From Candidatus Aminicenantota bacterium (GTDB taxonomy: Bacteria > Acidobacteriota > Aminicenantia > UBA2199), in contig JAPKZK010000021.1 of NCBI GenBank assembly GCA_026393835.1, positions 124,001 to 188,000 of the forward strand: a DNA stretch of 64,000 nucleotides, in the 5' to 3' direction. Shown here in pieces: positions 8,284 to 16,800 of this stretch. The translations under genes and the position numbers were made by a program. The notes below the pieces were generated by a model. It was not told the DNA's origin, did no database searches, and was given only the letters and a program-made list of their open reading frames with translations. The stretch's first letter is position 1; every line of letters starts with the position of its first letter.

Positions 8284-8341
8284 CTTCTCTAATGAAAAAA
8301 AAAGGAAGTTTTTGGGTGTAATGTAAAATGTGAGGATAAAC

Positions 8342-10543
8342 ATGGGAAGCGTTGAAAAGAAGGACATTTTAAAAGTCGCCGAATTTTTAGGAATGGGTTA
8401 TTACCGGGTAAAGGAGAGTGGGGAATTCGTAGAAGCCAGTCCGTTTGCCAGGAAACTCTTTGGTATCCCCCAGGATGAAACCGATTTATCGAAACATTCG
8501 ATTGAAAAGCTCTACATATTCCCGGCGGAAAGAAAACTGAGAATCGATAACTTGAAAAAATCCATTGGCACTCCCATGACCCATACCCTTTCAATCAGGG
8601 TCAACGGTGAGTACAGACTTTTGTTTGATCAATGCTGGTGCCAGCAAGAAGCCGGAGGAGAGATATTTATTGCTGGTTTAGCCAAAAATATCGAGGATCG
8701 GGCTATATCCGGCAAAATGTTTGACGAATTCCCCCTGGGCTTATATCAGTTGGATGAGGAAAAGAGAATTGTGAATTTCAATAAAAAATCATTGAAAATA
8801 TTTGGGTATAATAAGAGCGATGAGGGAAAATTACTTGGCAGAAATATTGTGGAATTTTATGTAAACCTGGAAGAACGGGAGGCATTTAGTAAAAAGCTAG
8901 AAAAAGAGGGTCATGCCAATGATGTATTAAAGTTCAGGAATGTCAAAAATGAAGTGATCGAACTGGAATGCTTTACAGAGCATCACAACGAATTGAAGAT
9001 GGCCAGTTGGGGTGTAATCCATGATGTGACGGAACAGCAGCGCTATTTCAGGGCTCTGGATAAAATGCCCACCGGTTACTATTATATCGAGTATAATCAA
9101 GATGCGAAAAAGAGGCATCATGGAACAATTAAGCAATGCAATGAGAAGTTTGCCAGTATTATGGGGGTTGAAAATAAAGGGAAGCTAATCGGAGACGATG
9201 TGACGAAGTTTTATGCCAGTAAAGAAGACGGGGAAGAATATTTCAGGCTCCTGGATGAAGCGGATAAAAAGGGGGAACCTGTTCTGAATCACCGTTTTCG
9301 AATAAGGCGAGCCGATAACGGAGATATCAGTTACGTTGCCATCGATTCGCACTTGGTCAGAGAACATGGGAAAGTTATCGGGAGAGAAGGAACCCTTCGA
9401 GATATCAACAAACAGGTGGAATTGGAGGAAAAAGTCAAAACTCACGAAGAACGGTTGAGTAAAATTACTGCGGATATCAATAACCTTATTCATACATTCA
9501 TGCATCCAGTTCTTAAGTTTTCCGGGCATTCCGAATTATTTCACCAATTGGGAACTATAATTTATAAATCGATAAGACACAACGAACCTGGCAGAACTAA
9601 TTTGCATAACTTGGGAAAAGAACTGGCGGAGAAACTTAAGGGAATTCAAGCCAGTCTTAACTATTTATCAGAAAATTCGGAAAATGCTGCTGATTTGAAG
9701 CCAGTAATTGAAAAAATAATGAATGTCTTCGATTATGAACTGAACCGGGCGGAAGAGAGTAACATCCTGTTGGATAAAGCAATTAGAGATGCCGCTTTGT
9801 GGATACTGGAGGAGCTGGAACTAGCCGGTTTTTTCAATGGGAATACTAAAATAGGAGTGACTGGAAACGTAATCACAGGCGAATTTGTCGAATACCTGGA
9901 AAATATATTATTCGAGTACTTAATACGAACAGCGGGCATTTTAAAGGGTGAGACTCAAGCGATGAGACGTGAAGTCGAGGCGCTTCGCAGGTATATTACT
10001 TTTGAGGAGAAAAAAATATATACCTATAGAAGGCATAATTTGAAAAAGGTCATAGAGGAAAATATTGAACTTTTTAAGCCGATCCTGGCGCAAAAAGATA
10101 TTGAAACAGAGTATCAACTCACCGGCGATCTCAATGTAATGATATCGGAAAATGATATCGATCGCGTTATTTGCAATTTATTCCACAATGCCAGCAAATA
10201 TTCCGACCATGGTCCCGGCAGATTCGTAAGAGTTAAGTCCAGGGAATTACAACGAGAAAACGCTGTGGAATTAAGTATAAACAGTTGTGGCACCCCTATT
10301 AAGAAGGATGAGATCGATAACGGTGACATTTTTAAATTCGGTTATCGGAGTGAATTTGCATATAAAATGGACCGGGACGGCACAGGCGTCGGTCTTGCCG
10401 ATGCAAAAGAAGTTATTAACGAACATGGTGGTGAAATTACTGTCACAAGTGAACCTATGAGAGATGATGGGGACCCCCGTCAATATAAAGTTCCATACAT
10501 CACAACGGTTACTATAAAATTACCCAAATCCGGAAAGAAATAA
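8342..10543 (+). CDS. Three-PAS sensor histidine kinase with divergent H-box
   Basis: A 733-residue soluble protein with no membrane segment. Three PAS-like domains (about 5-125, 128-235 and 240-368) end in IHDVTEQQ and LRDINKQVEL linkers, followed by a coiled coil. The phosphoacceptor region is unusual: NLIHTFMHPVLKFSG puts a His at about 384 in the place of the H-box (H-x-F-x-x-P), and a second helix EALRRYITFEEKK ends the dimerisation domain. The ATPase domain has an N-box NLFHNASKY near 615 and a GTGVGLADAKEV G2 box. ATG 8342 is chosen because GAGG precedes it by 6 bases; the GTG at 8330 lies inside that site. The next gene, 12 bp away, encodes a receiver, so the pair is probably a cytoplasmic two-component system. 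The ligand of the PAS domains is unknown. Confidence 0.85.
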   Translation: MGSVEKKDILKVAEFLGMGYYRVKESGEFVEASPFARKLFGIPQDETDLSKHSIEKLYIFPAERKLRIDNLKKSIGTPMTHTLSIRVNGEYRLLFDQCWCQQEAGGEIFIAGLAKNIEDRAISGKMFDEFPLGLYQLDEEKRIVNFNKKSLKIFGYNKSDEGKLLGRNIVEFYVNLEEREAFSKKLEKEGHANDVLKFRNVKNEVIELECFTEHHNELKMASWGVIHDVTEQQRYFRALDKMPTGYYYIEYNQDAKKRHHGTIKQCNEKFASIMGVENKGKLIGDDVTKFYASKEDGEEYFRLLDEADKKGEPVLNHRFRIRRADNGDISYVAIDSHLVREHGKVIGREGTLRDINKQVELEEKVKTHEERLSKITADINNLIHTFMHPVLKFSGHSELFHQLGTIIYKSIRHNEPGRTNLHNLGKELAEKLKGIQASLNYLSENSENAADLKPVIEKIMNVFDYELNRAEESNILLDKAIRDAALWILEELELAGFFNGNTKIGVTGNVITGEFVEYLENILFEYLIRTAGILKGETQAMRREVEALRRYITFEEKKIYTYRRHNLKKVIEENIELFKPILAQKDIETEYQLTGDLNVMISENDIDRVICNLFHNASKYSDHGPGRFVRVKSRELQRENAVELSINSCGTPIKKDEIDNGDIFKFGYRSEFAYKMDRDGTGVGLADAKEVINEHGGEITVTSEPMRDDGDPRQYKVPYITTVTIKLPKSGKK

Positions 10544-10555
10544 GGAGACTATAAA

Positions 10556-11041
10556 ATGAAGAAAGCGTTATGGGTGGAAGATCAATTTGAAGACCTCATG
10601 GACTATTCCAGCCGGTTAGCCAGGATCGATTACCTGGTGGAACCGGTAAAATCTGTTTCAGAGGCCCTGAAAAGGCTGGAAAAACAGGAATATGCCGCCT
10701 ATATTTTCGATTTGAAAATTCTTCCCGGGGATGACCCGGAGTGGCAGGCCCTGGATGAAAGAAAAAGAGCGGAGAAACCTCTATTTGATCCTTTATTGGG
10801 ATTTGAGCTGCTTCGTTTCCTGGATAAGGCCAGACAAGAAAAGAATGATTTTTGGAAAAAGATTAAATTCGATTTCAGTAAAGTCATCATATTCTCTGCG
10901 GTGTGTGACAAAGAGGTTTACGATGAACTGCAATCCTTCGGTATCCCTGAGCAACAGATCGTTTATAAAGCAGGCAGTAACCTGGACACCTTAGCGGAAG
11001 CGATAAAAGAAATGCAGAGCGAAACGCATGAAGAAAAATAA
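10556..11041 (+). CDS. Stand-alone response-regulator receiver with enlarged loop
   Basis: 161 residues. The receiver hallmarks are in order: acidic pair Glu8-Asp9 in ALWVEDQ, phospho-acceptor Asp52 in YIFDLKI, Ser114 in VIIFSA, and Lys138 in VYKAGS. The stretch between Asp52 and Ser114 is about 62 residues, roughly twice the usual length, with a charged insertion (EWQALDERKRAEK). There is no output domain, so the protein would act by protein contact or as a phosphate sink, like CheY or Spo0F types. A GGAG site precedes the ATG and the gap to the kinase is only 12 bp. The enlarged loop faces the phosphorylation site in the normal fold, so partner recognition is likely to be specialised. Confidence 0.8.
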   Translation: MKKALWVEDQFEDLMDYSSRLARIDYLVEPVKSVSEALKRLEKQEYAAYIFDLKILPGDDPEWQALDERKRAEKPLFDPLLGFELLRFLDKARQEKNDFWKKIKFDFSKVIIFSAVCDKEVYDELQSFGIPEQQIVYKAGSNLDTLAEAIKEMQSETHEEK

Positions 11042-11151
11042 GGCATTTTTAAAAAGCTTGTGAAACTATAACCAGGAAAACGGTAGAGGATGCCCGCTGG
11101 ATTTTGAAACTTTCTAGTGATTTACAAAGTAAAGTTTGTGAATTTTTCCTA

Positions 11152-11180
11152 TTGAATTTCATTTTGATTTCCTGTACAAT
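11152..11180 (+). promoter_or_regulatory. Sigma-70 promoter of the second kinase
   Basis: TTGAAT (11152-11157), 17 bp, TACAAT (11175-11180), 26 bases before the stub ATG at 11206. Spacer end and -10 region resemble the promoter at 8255-8283. Confidence 0.7.
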
Positions 11181-11205
11181 CTATCTTTCAAAGTGAGAAA
11201 AGTTC

Positions 11206-11307
11206 ATGAATGAAATTAATCTTAAAAAGGAACACATTTTTAAACTCGCCTTTGACTGGGGGATAGATTTCTACGGCGTGACCAGGGAGGATACCGATGC
11301 CTCCTGA
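11206..11307 (+). pseudogene. N-terminal PAS remnant of a kinase duplicate (33 codons)
   Basis: ATG 11206 opens a 33-codon frame whose product (LKKEHIFKLAFDWGIDFYGV..) lines up with the first residues of the PAS kinase at 8342 (VEKKDILKVAEFLGMGYYRV..) and ends in the same EAS/DAS position. It stops with a TGA at 11305-11307 inside the next gene, which starts in another frame at 11297. This looks like a fusion point left when the PAS region of a duplicated kinase was deleted. It may still be translated and couple translation of the next gene. Confidence 0.6.
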
Positions 11308-12391
11308 TACGCAGGTGGAAATGGATAAGCTGATTCATAAATTCCTTCACCCCCTCCTCGTTTTTTCCGGGAATTCGCAATTAATCCTCCAGATGGGAAC
11401 ACTCCTTCAAAAAGCACTGCCGCCGGAAATTGCCGCCAGTTCCGATCTTCAAAAATTAGCCGAGGAATTTAAGGCCAGGCTTCTCGGGATAAAAGATGGC
11501 TTGCACACCATCGATGAAAATACATTACAGGATAAGCGTGACCGTTCACAAATAAACGACCTTGAAAAACAACTCTCAACAATCATAAATGTATTGGACC
11601 ACAGCCTGAAAACTCAGATGGTCCCGGTTTTACTAGAAATAAAAATCAGGGACGCGGCAATATGGGCTCTGGAGGAATTGAATAAGGTGAATTCTACCAG
11701 CAATAATCTGTTTAAAACCCTTGTCAAAGAGGATTTTACCCGGTTTATCCAGGGGATTCTTATTAAGCATATTATCCGGGGCGCCGGGATGCTGAAGGCG
11801 GAGACCCAGATATTGGAACGGGACGTGGAAGCGTTTCGCATGTATACGGGTCTGGAAAAAGTGAGAAAGTATTCATTCAGGACCGCTGATATCGGGAAGC
11901 TAGTGAAAGCAAACATCGAACTATTCGAACCGGTCCTGGCGGAAAAAAACATCCAGGTCGATTATAAGCCAAGAGGAAACCTGACAGCCGACATATCGAA
12001 AAGTGATATCGACCGGGTTATTTGTAACCTTTTTCATAATGTACGAAAATATGGTTACAAGGGAGAAGGCCGGTTTTTAAAGGTGATTGCCAGGGAAATA
12101 CAGCCCCAAAACGAAGTGGAAATTTCCATTCAAAGTTTCGGCGTCCCCATTAAGAAAGAGGAGATCGCAAGCGGCAAGCTCTGGGAATTCGGGACCAGGG
12201 GAGAATTTGCCTATGAGAGCGCCAGGGACGGCTCAGGAGTCGGCCTTGCCGATGCAAAAGAGGTAGTGGAGGCGCATGGAGGGAAAATATCTATCACCAG
12301 TGTGCCTCGGGGAAATGAAAGCGATCCCCCACAATACAAAGTTCCTTACCTGACAACCGTTACCATGCGAATCCCCAAAAGGAGGAATTAA
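11297..12391 (+). CDS. PAS-less histidine kinase core, paralogue of the upstream kinase
   Basis: 364 residues that correspond to the C-terminal half of the 8342-10543 kinase. LIHKFLHPLLVFSG places the phosphoacceptor His at residue 14, followed by a long helical segment, EAFRMYTGLEK at the end of the dimerisation region, the N-box NLFHNVRKYG, DGSGVGLADAKEV (G2 box), and a PYLTTVTMRIP ending nearly the same as in the paralogue. No sensor domain precedes the His; the remnant at 11206-11307 shows one was lost. The start overlaps the remnant stop codon by 11 bp and GGGAGG lies about 8 bases upstream. Without input domain it may be constitutively active, act as a heterodimer partner of the full kinase, or work as a phosphatase. 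Confidence 0.8.
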   Translation: MPPDTQVEMDKLIHKFLHPLLVFSGNSQLILQMGTLLQKALPPEIAASSDLQKLAEEFKARLLGIKDGLHTIDENTLQDKRDRSQINDLEKQLSTIINVLDHSLKTQMVPVLLEIKIRDAAIWALEELNKVNSTSNNLFKTLVKEDFTRFIQGILIKHIIRGAGMLKAETQILERDVEAFRMYTGLEKVRKYSFRTADIGKLVKANIELFEPVLAEKNIQVDYKPRGNLTADISKSDIDRVICNLFHNVRKYGYKGEGRFLKVIAREIQPQNEVEISIQSFGVPIKKEEIASGKLWEFGTRGEFAYESARDGSGVGLADAKEVVEAHGGKISITSVPRGNESDPPQYKVPYLTTVTMRIPKRRN

Positions 12392-12442
12392 AAATGTTCC
12401 CCTGGCGACCGGGCGGTTCCATAAGAAAAATTGAAATTTTAC

Positions 12443-12471
12443 TTGTAAAAAGATTTTTTTTGGGATATAAT
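12443..12471 (+). promoter_or_regulatory. Sigma-70 promoter of the SIR2-TIR / STAND-WD40 operon
   Basis: TTGTAA (12443-12448), 17 bp, TATAAT (12466-12471). The leader to the ATG at 12539 is about 60 bases. This suggests the effector pair has its own promoter and is not only read from the kinase genes. Confidence 0.75.
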
Positions 12472-12538
12472 CTTTTTTTAGAAAGAAGATGTTTGTTAAT
12501 ATTCGTTAGTGAGAAGGAGTTGTTCTTTAGGAGCTAAA

Positions 12539-13843
12539 ATGAACTGGGAAAATTTAATGGATAGTTTAACATCCGGCGAAATTGTTCCTGTTATCGGCAA
12601 TGATCTAAGCTTGGTAAAAGAAAATAATGGAGATTTTATCCCGCTGTATGAATATTTTGCCAGGGAAACGGCCCAGTATTATAAAATCTCTGATAATAAC
12701 CTGAGTATTCATGAATTGACTTTATGTCACCAAAAATATAAAACTGATAATATTTCTCCAAAAGTCAAAGCTATTTACAACAAACTCAAAAGTGAAAAAA
12801 ATTTTTTTACAGATCCGCTGACGAAATTGGCAAAAATTACGGATTTTAAATACTACATCTCTACCTCTATCGATGACCTTTTGGTGGATGCCATTCGAAA
12901 CGAACGACATATTGCAGAAGGAGAATTGAATGTCATTGACTATTCTTTAATAAAAAAAGCAAAAAAACATGCGAAACATAACGTTACTATTTTCAGATTA
13001 ATGGGAAGCTTGAATGATTTGGCAAACTATGCTATCGATGAGGAAAAAATGCTGGAACATATATATTCGATCTCATCGCGGGAATACCATGACCACCCCC
13101 AGGTCAAAGAGCTTATCGATAGGATAAAAGATAAAATTTTTTTATTTATCGGCTGCGATTTTCCTGACTGGTTCATGCGGTTTCTTATGCGAATTTTAAC
13201 CAACCGAAGACTCAATAATATGGGGTTCAAGGATTATGTGATCAATAAATCCAGTAAACATCCCGAAAAACTAATGAATTTTTTAACTCACTGTGGAAAG
13301 GATTTTGTTGTTATTAACAACGGCGACAATCACAACGCCATCGCTTTTGTAGATCAGTTATATCAACAGTGGATAGATGTGAAAATGAGTAAAAGAGCCC
13401 AATTTGAAGGAACTGTTTTCATTAGTTATTTCCATGAAAACCAGCAAGATGCCGAATATCTCAAAGAAAAACTTGATGCGGAAGGTATCCGTGTATGGTT
13501 TGATAAAAGTGATCTCGGAGCAGGAAAACACAAAGATATTATTGAGAAAGCCATTATGAAGGAATGCAATATATTTGTGCCCCTTATATCGAATGAGATT
13601 CTGGATAACCCTGACTGTTACGCCAGGGATGTTGAATGGAAAGCCGCAGAACAAAGATCTAACGTGGATAGACACCGCGGCGAACAGTTTACTGTTATAC
13701 CCTGCATTACGGACAATACTGACAGTAAGGATAACCGGATAACGAGTTTTTTAAAGGCTTTAACAGTGTACAAATTAAAAACTGCTGAAGAAAGGCTTAT
13801 AAATGAAATAAAGAAGAATCTAAAGCCAATTATTACGGAGTAA
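12539..13843 (+). CDS. SIR2-like / TIR domain fusion protein (probable conflict-system effector)
   Basis: 434 residues from ATG 12539, which has AGGAG 5 bases upstream; the GTG at 12509 lies before that site. The N-terminal SIR2-like domain spans about 13-265, with VPVIGNDLS at 16-24 (nucleotide loop), YYISTSIDDLL at 105-115, RLMGSL at 153-158 and FLFIGCDFPDWF at 201-212. The C-terminal TIR domain spans about 291-430, with GTVFISYFHE, GIRVWFDKSDLGAGK at 316-330, and a candidate catalytic Glu366 in RDVEWKAA. In ThsA-type SIR2 NADases the second and third motifs read TTN(F/Y)D and LHGS; here the Asn is Ser110 and the His is Met156, so the SIR2 part may bind but not cleave NAD. TIR domains cleave NAD or make signal nucleotides. 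The STAND-WD40 gene starts 1 bp after its stop. Confidence 0.85.
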   Translation: MNWENLMDSLTSGEIVPVIGNDLSLVKENNGDFIPLYEYFARETAQYYKISDNNLSIHELTLCHQKYKTDNISPKVKAIYNKLKSEKNFFTDPLTKLAKITDFKYYISTSIDDLLVDAIRNERHIAEGELNVIDYSLIKKAKKHAKHNVTIFRLMGSLNDLANYAIDEEKMLEHIYSISSREYHDHPQVKELIDRIKDKIFLFIGCDFPDWFMRFLMRILTNRRLNNMGFKDYVINKSSKHPEKLMNFLTHCGKDFVVINNGDNHNAIAFVDQLYQQWIDVKMSKRAQFEGTVFISYFHENQQDAEYLKEKLDAEGIRVWFDKSDLGAGKHKDIIEKAIMKECNIFVPLISNEILDNPDCYARDVEWKAAEQRSNVDRHRGEQFTVIPCITDNTDSKDNRITSFLKALTVYKLKTAEERLINEIKKNLKPIITE

Positions 13844-13844
13844 C

Positions 13845-16800
13845 ATGTCACAAACTACCCTGGATAAAGTTAACGATTTCACGTTGGGCGCTAAGCAACC
13901 ATTCCCCGGACCATATGCCTTCCGTGAAAATGATAAAGATTACTTCTACGGAAGGGAAAAAGAAACCCATGAACTTTGTGAACGAATCCAAAAAAATATC
14001 TTAACCGTCGTGTTTGGAAAGTCTGGAATTGGTAAAACCTCTCTCTTGCAAGCCGGACTAATTCCTGAACTCAAGAGAAATTACTTTTTTCCCATTTATA
14101 TGCAACCCCGGTTCGATGAAAACAATAAAAGAAGCCCCTTGGAGCAGGTAAAATTATTCATTGAAAAAGAATTAAAAGAGAGCGATGAAAAGTCTACGTC
14201 TTTCGATGATTTAACATTATGGGAATACTTTCATAGGGTCCAGCTATTCGGCGGATGGGTTAAACCTCTTTTGATTATCGACCAATTTGAAGAAATGTTT
14301 AAAATAGGTAAACAATACCCCGAGAAAATAAGCCCATTAATCGTCGAAATTGGGGATTTAATCCAGGACTGGATGCCGGTGGCTGTCCAGGAGAAATATG
14401 AAGATAAAATTATTCCATATCCTGTAAATGAGATGGATTACCGGGTGGTTATCAGTTTACGGGAAGATTACCTTCCCCAGTTGATGAATTTGAATCACTG
14501 GATGCCGTCGGTGGTCAATGGTCGTTTCCATTTCCGTATTTCTTATATGAAAGGAGAAAATGCACTCCAGGCTGTGTTGGAACCCGGCAGGGAAATTATT
14601 AAGGATAAAGATACTGCCATTGAAATAATTAAAAAAATCCCGGAATCCAAAGATATCGATTACATCCCCTACGAAATACAAGAAGGCTCATGGGAAAGTA
14701 AAAGAATCGAACCATTTTTATTAAGCCTCATCAGTTACCGGGTTAATGAGAAACGAATAAGAGAAAATATCGATGAAATTTCTTCTGGATTGTTGAGTGG
14801 TATTACCATAAAAGATATTGTTAGGGATTATTACGAGGAAACCATTGGAACTCTCGAGCGTGGATATGATGCACGTATTGCCATTGAAGAAGAATTATTG
14901 ACTCCTGAGGGTGAACGAAAACTCCAGGCTATCGACAGCATAAGAAAGGAATATGATTTTAATAAGAACGATATTGAAACGTTGGTGGATAAGCGTATTA
15001 TCCGGAGGGAGATAAGAAACAATGTCGATTACATTGAATTAATTCATGATGAATTCGCCCGTATTTTGACGGAAGTCAGGGATAAGCGTCGGGAAGAGGA
15101 AATATGGATAAACGAGTCGAAAGAAAAGAAAAAAAAAGCGAGAGCAAGGGCCATTAGAATTGTTGGCATAATTTTATTAATACTGATTGGAATAATTTTT
15201 GGATTATGGAGAAACGCCGACAAACAATATCGAAATGCCGAGGTTAGCAGGCTCACAGCCGAAGCTTTGCTTGAATTTCCCCAGGACAATACCAGTGCAA
15301 TCCGCATTGCGGAAGCAGCCTATAAAAAGGCGCAATCTACCCCACCAACTCGTACTAAGAAAACTTTGAGCGATATTGCATATTCCTCCTTTGAAAGACC
15401 CTTTTACATTACCAACTTACGTCACAACGGGGCGATTTATTCCGCTGTATTCTCACCCGATGGCCGCCGAATATTGACGTCCTCAGAAGACGGAACAGCT
15501 AAAGTGTGGGACCTGGAAGGCAGAGCGCTTACAGAAGTAAAACATGATGCCAGGATAATGTCGGCTGTATTTTCCCCCGATGGCAGCCTGATTCTCACCG
15601 CTTCATGGGATAACTCCGTGAAGCTATGGGACATAAAAGGTACGCTGAAATCAAATTTAAGACATAATGGAATCGTTTCCGCCGCAGCATTCTCTCCCGA
15701 TGGCCAGCGGATTCTGACTGCTTCCCGTGACGGCAAAGCCAGGATTTGGGACCTGGACGGTAATGTATTAGCGATTTTGCCATATGATAAAGTAATATCC
15801 TCAGCAGTGTTTTCTAATGACGGCCAACAGCTTCTCACGGCCTCCTGGGATAAAACCGTAAAAATGTGGAATGTAAACAATAATAATGGTAACCCCCTGC
15901 TAGATATAAAACACAAAAGTACTATTGCTTCGGCCGTTTTTTCACCGGATGGGCAATATATTCTTTCCGCTTTGGAACAGGGGGCCGTATATTTGTGGAA
16001 CCTGGAAGGCAAATTGTTGTTGGAGCGAGAGGTCAAGGAAGGAGTATCCTCGGTAGTATTTTCTCCTGATGGAAAGGGGATTTGTACGGTTTCCCGCAAT
16101 GGGACCGTGAAATTATGGAACCTGGCAGGTAAACTCCTGTCGGAATTTAAGTACAACGCCCCATTATACTCTGCTGCTTTCTCGCCGGATGGTCGATTGC
16201 TTGTCACTGCATCTGAAGATGGTACTGCCAAAGTATGGGGCCTTCAAAACAATATCGTGAAAAACTTAGATGAACAAAAAGCAGATATGAAGATCGCCAT
16301 TTACTCACCCGACGGCAGCCTTATATTCACCTCTGCACTCGATGGCACATCAAAGCTTTGGACAAGTGACGGAGTATTTTTGCACCAGTTAGAAAATAAG
16401 AGGATGTTATCCTCTGCCGTTTTTTCACCCGATGGACAGCAAATTCTTACCACATCACAGACTCCAACTGCCAGGTTGTGGAACCTGGAGGGGCAGGAAC
16501 TGGATAGTCCAATTAATTCAGGTGATCCCGATATATTATTATCTTCGGCAGTGTTTTCACCCGATGGGAAACAAATTATAATTACATCCCGGGGAGTAAA
16601 GGTCCGACGATGGGACCTGGAGCGGAAATGCATGGAAGACCTGATTAAGGCCGATGAACCAATCTCTTCCGCTGTATTTTCTCCCGACAGTAAATGTATT
16701 CTCATTGTTTCAACGGATAATGCCGCTAAATTGTTGACACTGAAAGGAGAGCTGCTTGATGAATTCAGACATAATAAAGAAGTTTCCTCGGCAGTATTTT

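Noticed and set aside
11297..12391. Sequencing frameshift as the cause of the kinase stub
   Set aside because: A single-base error would leave the PAS region present in another frame; here the PAS region between stub and core is absent, so a deletion is the better explanation.
12509..12538. GTG start giving ten extra residues on the SIR2-TIR protein
   Set aside because: The AGGAG site lies between it and ATG 12539, so the ATG is the better start.
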